From: an uncultured Lachnospiraceae bacterium
GTDB taxonomy: Bacteria; Bacillota; Clostridia; Lachnospirales; Lachnospiraceae
DNA length: 8,147 nucleotides
Assembly (NCBI GenBank): GCA_902767065.1
Contig: CACXFW010000328.1
Span: forward strand, 1 to 8,147
Direction: 5' to 3'
A program made the position numbers and the translations under genes. Below, one piece after another: positions 1-5,901 of this stretch; the stretch's first letter is position 1; every line of letters begins with the position of its first letter. The notes under the pieces are model-generated. The model saw only the letters and a program-made list of their open reading frames with translations, made no database searches and was not told the origin of the DNA.

Positions 1-107
1 CAAAAGTCATGAGCATTGATCCCAAACCTGTTGAATAGCGGATCCTGCATATAACCATCGATCAAAGTCTTGTCACAGTCCCAAATAACTGCAATAATAT
101 TCGCCAT
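1..107 (-). CDS. HAD-family hydrolase, N-terminal fragment (runs off the left edge)
   Basis: Only the first 35 codons are present. The protein begins MANIIAVIWDCDKTLIDGY, which holds the HAD-superfamily motif I DxDxT: Asp10 would be the nucleophile and Asp12 the acid/base, at the end of a short hydrophobic beta strand. HAD enzymes are mostly cytoplasmic phosphatases; the substrate cannot be told from this fragment. The ATG at 107 is preceded by GAGGT at suitable spacing, which supports the start. It lies 75 bases downstream of the methyltransferase stop, with no convincing terminator between, so it may be co-transcribed. Local GC is about 40%, like the methyltransferase tail and unlike the rest of the window, so it may belong to the same acquired segment. 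I am confident of the superfamily but not of the function. Confidence 0.75.
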   Translation of the reverse strand, partial: MANIIAVIWDCDKTLIDGYMQDPLFNRFGINAHDF

Positions 108-182
108 ATTATTAACCTCATTTCATTCTTTCGCATAGCTGCAGGAGCTCTTACTGACGAGCGACAATACCGATTTTACTTG

Positions 183-1931
183 TCAAGTAGCAGAAGTGGG
201 ATGATCACATTCCTTGTTGTTTTTATGAATATTCTCTCTTACGCTATAGCTTTCTTGAACTTCGTATATCATTTGAAAAAAACGTAGGGCTGCTTCTATC
301 GCTTTTACTTTTTCCTCAGGGCAGCCAGGCTGTTTAGAATCTAGTGATTTCGGCTTGTTATAGTTCTCTCGCTCAATAATCCCATGCTTTCGTTTCACCT
401 GCGCAATATTCAGATTAGTCACATGCATACCATAATTCTCTTGAACCCACTCCCGGATCTCGTCGTATGTCGCCTTACTCTCCGCCGCTGTCACATCCAT
501 TTCATCCATATCAACCTTCACGCTAATATGATTCTTTGCTCCAGAAAGTTTGGACAATAAGCATACCGTCTCGACGTGCTCTGTATACGGAAACAGATCA
601 AATCCCTGTGCTTCTTTTGTCCGGTATCCTTTGTCTCGAAACAGTTCAAGATCTCTCGCCAGTGTATCCGGTCCGCAGGAAATATAAATGATGCGCTCAG
701 GAGCCATCCGGGCGGCAGTTTCGATGAATTCCGGAGTCGTCCCGCTTCTGGGGGGATCAAGGATCAAAACATCCGGATAAATGCTTTTGCCAGATTCCCG
801 GTCATCCGTAAAAGCGCCGGCAGGCAGTCTTCCGGCGGATTGTCTTTGTGCTGCCAGCTCTTCCATGTACCCGGTTGCATCCTGATTCACAAAGCGGATG
901 TTCTTCACCTTGTTGCACCGGGCGTTCCATACGGCATCCCGCACAGCATCCGCATTCAGTTCCACACCAATCACCTGCTTTGCCTTACCGGCGGCAATCA
1001 GCCCGATCGTCCCGGTACCACAATAAGCGTCGAGAACCGTTTCCTTTCCTGTCAGAGCGGCATAACGAAGTGCTGTCTCGTAGAGACGCTGTGTCTGGGG
1101 AGGATTGACCTGGTAAAATGACCCTGGTGAAATCCGGAATGTACACCCGCAAAGCACGTCTTCAATGTATCCCTTGCCGTACAGAATGATATTTCTCCCG
1201 CCCAAAACCATGGATGTATGCCTGTCATTGATATTCAGTATGATCGTGGCGATCTCCGGGAACCGGCTTCTAAGCGCTTTGATGAAGTTTTGCCTGGATG
1301 GGAAGACCGGATCCGTGCAAACCAGCGTGACCATATACTGCCCTGTAGCATAAGAGCGCCGGATCTGGACATGTCTGAGCAATCCGTATCCGCTGTCCTC
1401 GTCATAGACCCGGATCCGGAAAGACGGCAGCAGAGAAAAGATTGCCCCGGCAATCTCATTTGCCCGCCCATCTTCGATCATGCAGGAAGAGGCCGGAACG
1501 ATGTGGTGAGAGTTCTTCTCATACCTTCCCAGGACCGGTTTCCCCTTCCGGTCCAGTCCGAATGCCGCGTTTACCTTGCAGCGATAGTGGGTGGGATGAT
1601 CCATCCCGACAATGGGATGTACCTGGTCTGCAAGCCGGCCCAGAAGCTTATGCAGGCGGCGTTCTTTTTGTAAAAGCTGCTGCTGATAGGGAATCCCCTG
1701 CAGGTCGCAGCCTCCGCATCTTGACGCAGCGGGGCACCATTCATTTCCCTGCCCGCCTGCAGCAGGGCTTCGTTTCCCTGCTGCCTGGCTACGCGCCTTC
1801 GCCTTGCCTACGGGTCTGCCGGAGACTTCGCTATGCGTCTTCGTCCTGCGGCTTATCTCACCGGACGCCTTCCCCGTTCCAGGACGGGATGAAGCTTGCC
1901 TTCGCGGTCCCGCCTTCCTGCATGTATCCAT
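183..1931 (-). CDS. rlmD: RumA/RlmD-type 23S rRNA (uracil-C5)-methyltransferase with an extra C-terminal module
   Basis: This is a SAM-dependent enzyme that methylates C5 of a uracil in rRNA; U1939 or U747 are the usual RumA-type targets, and the exact site is not provable here. Numbering is for the 582-residue form. Four cysteines in the RumA [4Fe-4S] pattern are C66, C72, C75 and C150. The SAM-binding motif LDAYCGTGTIGL is at about 300-311, the LDPPRSG motif follows Asp392, the catalytic nucleophile is Cys419 in ISCGPDTLARD, and the base is Glu454 in TEHVETV. I see no TRAM domain; residues 4-64 are a basic low-complexity stretch with about fifteen Lys/Arg and three Glu. Residues ~468-582 are an added tail (DEMDVTAAESKATYDEI, then QVKRKHGIIERENYNKPKS). 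The frame is open up to an ATG at 1973, but I chose the ATG at 1931 because GGAG lies 6 bases before it. The gene start overlaps the upstream radical SAM gene by 74 bases. The tail lies in DNA of about 41% GC against about 56% upstream. Confidence 0.88.
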   Translation of the reverse strand: MDTCRKAGPRRQASSRPGTGKASGEISRRTKTHSEVSGRPVGKAKARSQAAGKRSPAAGGQGNEWCPAASRCGGCDLQGIPYQQQLLQKERRLHKLLGRLADQVHPIVGMDHPTHYRCKVNAAFGLDRKGKPVLGRYEKNSHHIVPASSCMIEDGRANEIAGAIFSLLPSFRIRVYDEDSGYGLLRHVQIRRSYATGQYMVTLVCTDPVFPSRQNFIKALRSRFPEIATIILNINDRHTSMVLGGRNIILYGKGYIEDVLCGCTFRISPGSFYQVNPPQTQRLYETALRYAALTGKETVLDAYCGTGTIGLIAAGKAKQVIGVELNADAVRDAVWNARCNKVKNIRFVNQDATGYMEELAAQRQSAGRLPAGAFTDDRESGKSIYPDVLILDPPRSGTTPEFIETAARMAPERIIYISCGPDTLARDLELFRDKGYRTKEAQGFDLFPYTEHVETVCLLSKLSGAKNHISVKVDMDEMDVTAAESKATYDEIREWVQENYGMHVTNLNIAQVKRKHGIIERENYNKPKSLDSKQPGCPEEKVKAIEAALRFFQMIYEVQESYSVRENIHKNNKECDHPTSAT

Positions 1932-3030
1932 GTTCCACTCCAATTCCGACCGCATAATCAAGCAGTCGTTCATATTCTCTTCTGGTTGTCTTCCGGCCCA
2001 GCAGCGGATGCTCCCGCACCCGGGGCATGGGCGTATACTGGTTCATGATACTCAGGCAGATGGCATTCCCATAGGTGCTGTGAAGCCAGGAAATGATCTC
2101 CTTCGCCTCGTTCACATGGCCCGGCAGAAGCAGGTGCCGGACAATCACGCCTTTTCGGATCAGCTGTGTCCCGTCCCCGGAGCAGAAGGACACCGCTCCC
2201 GTCTGCCGTATCATCTCGGCAATTGCCAGCTTCGCCGTCTCCGGATAATCCGGAGCGTGGGAATACGCCGCGGCGGTCTCAGACGACATGTACTTAAAGT
2301 CCGGAAGATATACGTCAACAAGCCCTTCCAGCATCCTGAGCGAGGATTCCTTCTCATACCCTCCGGAATTATAGATCACCGGAATTCTCAGGCCCTTCTC
2401 CCGCGCGATTGACAGGGCGTGCGCTGTCTGCGGAATGTAGTGGGTTGCAGTCACGAGATTGATGTTATTCGCGCCTTCCCTGTTCTGAAGGCGGAGGAAG
2501 ATCCCGGCAAGTTCCTCTTCCGAAACTTCTATTCCCGGCAGCTTCCCTTCGGGGAGAGCCTGTGCCGGTTTCTTCGCAAAGCCAGCCTGCGCCTGTCTTC
2601 CCTGGAAAGACGCCTGCTCCTGATTCCCTTGGAAAGACGCCTGCTCCTGATTCCCTTGGAAAGCCGCCTGCTCCTGATTCCCTTGGAAGGACACCTGCTC
2701 CTGTCTTCCTTCGGAACCCGCCTGCGCCTGTCTTCCTTCGGGGCGTACAGCTTCCCTCTCTGGCAGACCGGATGCGCTTAGTCTGTATGATCCTGAGATC
2801 TCTGCGTTCTGGCAGAAGACGCACCCGAGGCTGCATCCGGAGAAAAAGACGGCGCCGGATCCTGCCTGTCCGGAGATGCAGGGTTCCTCCCAGAAATGCT
2901 GGGCTGCGCGCGCCAGAATGACCCGGTCCGGTGCCCGGCAGACGCCGAAGGCTCCGGCAGTCCGGTCAGCGCCGCATTCTCTCGGACAAAGCATGCAGTG
3001 CTTCATCATGGTATCCATGCTTGTGTCCAA
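1858..3030 (-). CDS. PflX-type radical SAM protein with a tandem-repeat insertion
   Basis: This belongs to the COG1313/PflX group of radical SAM proteins, related to pyruvate formate-lyase activating enzymes; the target is unknown for the family. Numbering is for a 390-residue protein. An N-terminal cysteine motif CMLCPRECG (C12, C15, C19, then C31) precedes the radical SAM cluster CSLGCVFCQN (C66, C70, C73). The rest of the barrel is well conserved (NINLVTATHY, IPVIYNSGGYE, YLPDFKY, VRHLLLPGH, LSIMNQYTP), ending in the usual ESF/ASFIP-type tail. The frame is open to an ATG at 3099, but that start would lie beyond a stem-loop. A TTG at 3030 has GGAGGAG 8 bases upstream and gives an N-terminus of normal family length, so I chose it; ATGs at 3018, 3009 and 3006 are alternatives. 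The protein is about 80-90 residues longer than usual because of a Gln/Gly/Ala-rich repeat region inserted after the radical SAM motif. Its 3' end overlaps the methyltransferase gene, which suggests translational coupling. Confidence 0.85.
   Translation of the reverse strand: MDTSMDTMMKHCMLCPRECGADRTAGAFGVCRAPDRVILARAAQHFWEEPCISGQAGSGAVFFSGCSLGCVFCQNAEISGSYRLSASGLPEREAVRPEGRQAQAGSEGRQEQVSFQGNQEQAAFQGNQEQASFQGNQEQASFQGRQAQAGFAKKPAQALPEGKLPGIEVSEEELAGIFLRLQNREGANNINLVTATHYIPQTAHALSIAREKGLRIPVIYNSGGYEKESSLRMLEGLVDVYLPDFKYMSSETAAAYSHAPDYPETAKLAIAEMIRQTGAVSFCSGDGTQLIRKGVIVRHLLLPGHVNEAKEIISWLHSTYGNAICLSIMNQYTPMPRVREHPLLGRKTTRREYERLLDYAVGIGVEHGYMQEGGTAKASFIPSWNGEGVR
2573..2761 (-). repeat. 27-bp tandem repeat (about seven copies) inside the radical SAM gene
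   Basis: Units begin at about 2573, 2600, 2627, 2654, 2681, 2708 and 2735. The units at 2600, 2627 and 2654 are nearly identical (single-base differences); the outer ones are degenerate. The length is exactly nine codons, so copy-number change keeps the frame. On the coding strand the unit reads FQGNQEQAS. The array falls at residues ~90-153 of the protein, between the CxxxCxxC loop and the next helix of the barrel. Such minisatellites can change length by slippage. Confidence 0.9.
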
Positions 3031-3045
3031 AGCGGCATCTCCTCC
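3028..3045 (-). promoter_or_regulatory. Ribosome binding site selecting a TTG start for the radical SAM gene
   Basis: On the minus strand GGAGGAG (3039-3045) lies 8 bases before TTG (3028-3030). The ATG at 3036-3038 directly abuts the Shine-Dalgarno and is out of frame. The in-frame ATG at 3018 is about 20 bases from it, too far for ideal initiation. The TTG is therefore the best start by spacing. Confidence 0.6.
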
Positions 3046-3065
3046 CTCTGCACAGGCCCATAGTA

Positions 3066-3091
3066 AAGGCGCTGCCTTCCGGCAGCGCCTT
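3066..3091 (-). promoter_or_regulatory. GNRA-capped stem-loop in the leader of the radical SAM gene
   Basis: An 11-bp perfect stem (3066-3076 with 3081-3091) has a four-base loop. In the minus-strand RNA the loop is GGAA, a GNRA tetraloop closed by C-G, whereas the plus-strand RNA would have UUCC, so the structure fits minus-strand RNA best. Only three Us follow the stem, so it is a weak terminator at best. It lies about 20 bases before the ribosome binding site and could be an attenuator or a stabilising leader structure. Confidence 0.6.
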
Positions 3092-3137
3092 CCAATCATG
3101 TATCGATTCTCCCACCGCGGAGTTTCTATACATCTAT

Positions 3138-3166
3138 AAAATAAACCATTCCCTCAGAAAAAGCAA
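3138..3166 (-). promoter_or_regulatory. Possible sigma-A-type promoter for the radical SAM / methyltransferase unit
   Basis: On the minus strand TTGCTT (3161-3166) and TATTTT (3138-3143) are separated by 17 bases. The spacing is ideal, but the boxes match consensus only moderately (three and four of six). The site lies after the terminator of the upstream cluster and before the leader stem-loop, where a promoter is expected. Confidence 0.35.
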
Positions 3167-3179
3167 GGGCATGTTACCC

Positions 3180-3205
3180 AAAACCGCCGGCAAAAATGCC
3201 GGCGG
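3180..3205 (-). terminator. Intrinsic terminator of the ilvB-ilvN-yfbR-GGDEF cluster
   Basis: A perfect 9-bp GC-rich stem (3184-3192 with 3197-3205) with a four-base loop is followed on the minus strand by TTTT. It lies about 150 bases beyond the stop codon of the diguanylate cyclase gene. The U-tract is short but the stem is very stable. Confidence 0.7.
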
Positions 3206-3217
3206 AGCGTCCGCTCC
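3204..3217 (-). repeat. Second small hairpin next to the terminator
   Basis: A perfect palindrome with 6-bp arms (3204-3209 and 3212-3217) and a two-base centre overlaps the terminator stem by two bases. The two hairpins cannot both form completely. It may assist termination. The remaining bases of the 3218-3353 gap show no gene and no other structure I would support. Confidence 0.45.
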
Positions 3218-3353
3218 GTGGTGGGTTTTATGTACGGGTGGGTTAAAGCCATCAATGATCGGAACAGACTATAAAACTGTAATCGATTCTGAAGATTAAG
3301 TCAACCTTCTACCGCCAAAAAAGAGGGGCGACACAAAAAGTTTACATAATCCC

Positions 3354-4799
3354 CTACTCTGACACGGCATAATCATGCTTCATGACGGATTCATCCTGCT
3401 TCGGGGCGACAACCAAAGTGGAACCGGAGTCATCGTAGATCGTGAAACGATCCTTTCCGCTTCCCTTGGAGGTATACAATGCCTGATCCGCACGCTTGAC
3501 CATCTCCTCAGCAGACGGCGTTTCGACGCACCTTCTCGCTCCTCCGATGCTGCACGTTACATAGCTTCCCGTCTGTCCGATCGGGATATTCCGGATCTTC
3601 CTCTGAAGCTGGGAAGCCTTCACGGAGAAGTCAGGAATCGAAATGTCCCCGATCATGTACACGATGAACTCGTCTCCGCCGTAGCGCCCAAGAATGTCGT
3701 GTCTGCGGAATGTCGTCCGCATGGCGTTGGCCACCTCGATCAGAACCTCATCTCCGGCCAGATGTCCCGCAGTATCATTTACGGTTTTAAAATTATCAAC
3801 GTCAATCAGCAGAAGTACACCGCCTTCGATGTCCTCAAGCGCCTTGTCAATCGCGTCCGTCGAAGCTGTATGGTTGAGAAGGCCTGTCATCTTATCATGC
3901 TTTGCGTCAGAACTGAGCCTGTTCATCGCCTCGGTGCGGAATCTTCTCCGAATCTCGAGAATCCAGGCCAGCAGGAGTGCACAGACGAACGCCAGAAGAA
4001 GCGACCAGATCACTCCCGGGACGCTGATCCAGCCATTCACCGGCCTGATGTCCAGAATCCATTCCCTTTCATAGACCGGAAATGAGAGCGAGGTTTTATT
4101 CTTCATGGATCTGGCGGTTCCGCAGATACGCTCCTTCTTTCCTGTCTGTCCGCCGGCATCGCAGCTCAGCTCATAATTGTACCCTTGATCGGTCAGCCGG
4201 TCCAGTACAAGCGATTCCAGCGCTTCCGGGAGCTTCATGGAGACCAGCGTATATCCCCAGAGCTTTCCGCTTTCATAACTGACCGGCACACAGAAGCTCA
4301 GCGTAAGGCCCACATTGTCGACAAATACCGGGCCGATCGCAGTCATTTCCCTCGTATCGGCTGCCTTCTTCAGTTCTTCTCCCGCACTCTCTGACAGATC
4401 TTCGTGAAGCAGGGAATCATTTCCGTCCTCCGGATAGACATACCGCACGACTCCGTCCGGCGCCAGCCGGATGGATGACATATTCTCCGGATCATAGAGC
4501 GCCTGTGCGATTCTTTCAAACTCTGCCCGGTACGCCGTGCCATCCCCGGACGATGCAATCTCCCTCTTCGCCTGATCCCCTTCCACATCGAGCCACGCTG
4601 CCGGTACATCGGCATATCCCTGGATCCCGGAAGTTTTGGCCTCGATATCGTGCGCAACCTGGGCCGCGACCCGCTGTGCCCTGCCTATGGCAGCGGACCG
4701 CACCCATCCCCAGCACGCAATTAAAGCCGCAATCAGGGCAGCCAGGCAGATTGCGAAACTGATCGCATACCGTTTCCCGTCAATCTTTGGAATCTTCAT
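3354..4799 (-). CDS. Membrane-bound diguanylate cyclase with CHASE sensor and GGDEF domain
   Basis: It is predicted to make cyclic di-GMP from two GTP in response to an extracellular signal. The 481-residue protein starts with a short basic segment, then a transmembrane helix (about 12-33). An extracellular CHASE-type domain follows (about 60-250; IRLAPDGVVRYVYPEDGND at 110-128 is typical), then a second helix (about 262-281) and a GGDEF domain (about 297-456). Catalytic features are intact: the metal-site region LIDVDNFKTVND (331-342), the signature GGDEF (374-378), and an RxxD inhibitory site RRHD (365-368) five residues before it, so product inhibition is expected. The ATG has AGGA about 8 bases upstream, overlapping the end of the preceding gene region. 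It lies 18 bases after the yfbR-like stop and is the last gene before the terminator, so it is probably co-transcribed with ilvB-ilvN-yfbR. The ligand is unknown. Confidence 0.9.
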   Translation of the reverse strand: MKIPKIDGKRYAISFAICLAALIAALIACWGWVRSAAIGRAQRVAAQVAHDIEAKTSGIQGYADVPAAWLDVEGDQAKREIASSGDGTAYRAEFERIAQALYDPENMSSIRLAPDGVVRYVYPEDGNDSLLHEDLSESAGEELKKAADTREMTAIGPVFVDNVGLTLSFCVPVSYESGKLWGYTLVSMKLPEALESLVLDRLTDQGYNYELSCDAGGQTGKKERICGTARSMKNKTSLSFPVYEREWILDIRPVNGWISVPGVIWSLLLAFVCALLLAWILEIRRRFRTEAMNRLSSDAKHDKMTGLLNHTASTDAIDKALEDIEGGVLLLIDVDNFKTVNDTAGHLAGDEVLIEVANAMRTTFRRHDILGRYGGDEFIVYMIGDISIPDFSVKASQLQRKIRNIPIGQTGSYVTCSIGGARRCVETPSAEEMVKRADQALYTSKGSGKDRFTIYDDSGSTLVVAPKQDESVMKHDYAVSE

Positions 4800-4817
4800 C
4801 GCCAGCGTCCTTCTTCC

Positions 4818-5405
4818 TTACGGGCGGATCTCGTCCAGCGTCTGTTCATAGGGAGGAACAAACTCTCTTAAAAAGATCTCAACCTCCTCCAGTTCCAGCT
4901 GATGCAAAGCCTCCAGAGTGGAGCGCTCCGCGTGCTCGAATTCACGGTTTCCCGCCTTGCGCTCCTCAATGCACTTGATGTATGCGCTCAGCTTATCCGC
5001 CCCCTTTACAAGGCATTTTTCCCGGCTGTACTGATCCCCGGGCTCCAGCACCCTGGTGAACTGTTCCCTCAGGTCCTGCGGAAGGAGCGTAAGCAGACGC
5101 GCATTCGCGTCCCGCTCGATATCCTTGTAGGCGCTTTGAATCTGCCGGTTGAAGTACTTGACCGGCGTTGGCATGTCTCCGGTCAGGATCTCCGAAACAT
5201 CGTGATACATCCCGATCACCGCAGCCCTGTCCGCGTCCAGATTCTTCCCGAGGCGTTCATTTCCGATCACGCAGAGCGCATGAGCGATCATGGCAACCTC
5301 CAGAGAGTGCTGTGACAGGTTTTCATCCGCGCTGTTGCGCATCAATGACCAGCGGTCGATCCATTTCAGCCTTGCCATCATGGCAAAAAAACCGTATGTC
5401 TCCAT
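4818..5405 (-). CDS. yfbR: YfbR-type HD-domain 5'-deoxynucleotidase
   Basis: It is predicted to remove the 5' phosphate from deoxyribonucleoside monophosphates in the cytoplasm, as Escherichia coli YfbR does with a divalent metal. The 195-residue length matches the family (about 199). Metal and catalytic residues fall at the same numbers as in the E. coli enzyme: His33, His68-Asp69 (MYHDVSE) and Asp137 (KGADKLSAY). Arg18-Trp19 in the substrate region is also kept, and TGDMPTPVKYFN matches the conserved family segment. The start at 5405 is supported because the alignment to E. coli YfbR begins at the first residue; the ribosome binding site is mediocre (GGGG 11 bases away). It lies 8 bases after ilvN, so coupling is likely. 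Its link to branched-chain amino acid synthesis is not obvious. Confidence 0.92.
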   Translation of the reverse strand: METYGFFAMMARLKWIDRWSLMRNSADENLSQHSLEVAMIAHALCVIGNERLGKNLDADRAAVIGMYHDVSEILTGDMPTPVKYFNRQIQSAYKDIERDANARLLTLLPQDLREQFTRVLEPGDQYSREKCLVKGADKLSAYIKCIEERKAGNREFEHAERSTLEALHQLELEEVEIFLREFVPPYEQTLDEIRP

Positions 5406-5413
5406 CCCGCCAT

Positions 5414-5887
5414 TTACCCCTTTGCCATGGAGATCGTTCCGGTGCGCTGCACTTCAAGGATACCGAAGCTTTTCAGAAGCTCCAGGAACTCTCCGACCAC
5501 ATCCGGAGTATTGTGGATCTCAATCATAAATGACTTTGCCGAGACATGCATGACCTTCGCCCCCATGACGCTGCACAGCTCGATCAGCGACGAGCGGTTC
5601 TGCGCGTTGTAGGAAACCTTGATCAGCATCATCTCAAGCAGGACCGACTTTGCTTCCTCCAGGCGGCGCACCTTGATGACATCCAGTTTCTTGTTCAGGT
5701 GCTTCTCGATCTGGTCGATCGTCCTCTGGTCGGCGGTTGAAACGATGGTCATGCTGGAAACATCGTGCTTGTCCGTCTCTCCCACAACCAGCGAGTCGAT
5801 ATTGAAGCCCCGCCTGGCGAAAAGTCCGGCGATCTGGGAGAGGACACCGTCTTTATTTTCCACAAGGACAGAGAAGATTCCTTTCAT
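5414..5887 (-). CDS. ilvN: Acetolactate synthase, small (regulatory) subunit
   Basis: This is the regulatory subunit of acetohydroxyacid synthase, also called IlvH. It activates the large subunit and confers valine feedback inhibition. The protein of 157 residues has the N-terminal ACT domain (SVLVENKDGVLSQIAGLF, then RRGFNIDSL) and the usual C-terminal domain, close to the 163 residues of E. coli IlvH. Residues Asn11, Gly14 and Asn29, known in E. coli IlvH as valine-sensitivity positions, are all conserved, so valine control is expected but inferred. GGAGGG lies 5 bases before the ATG. The gene starts 14 bases after ilvB and is followed 8 bases later by the YfbR-like gene. Confidence 0.95.
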   Translation of the reverse strand: MKGIFSVLVENKDGVLSQIAGLFARRGFNIDSLVVGETDKHDVSSMTIVSTADQRTIDQIEKHLNKKLDVIKVRRLEEAKSVLLEMMLIKVSYNAQNRSSLIELCSVMGAKVMHVSAKSFMIEIHNTPDVVGEFLELLKSFGILEVQRTGTISMAKG

Positions 5888-5901
5888 GATGTCCCTCCTT
5901 C

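Noticed and set aside
1932..1973. Methyltransferase start at 1973
   Set aside because: Only a weak AGAAGAG-like site precedes it; GGAG at 6 bases supports the ATG at 1931 better. It cannot be fully excluded.
2562..2921. Open frames in several phases through the 27-bp repeats
   Set aside because: A repeat whose length is divisible by three keeps many frames open; only the minus frame joins the radical SAM domain halves.
3031..3099. Longer start for the radical SAM protein at 3099
   Set aside because: It would translate through a stable stem-loop and add 23 residues with no family counterpart, while the TTG at 3030 has an ideal ribosome binding site.
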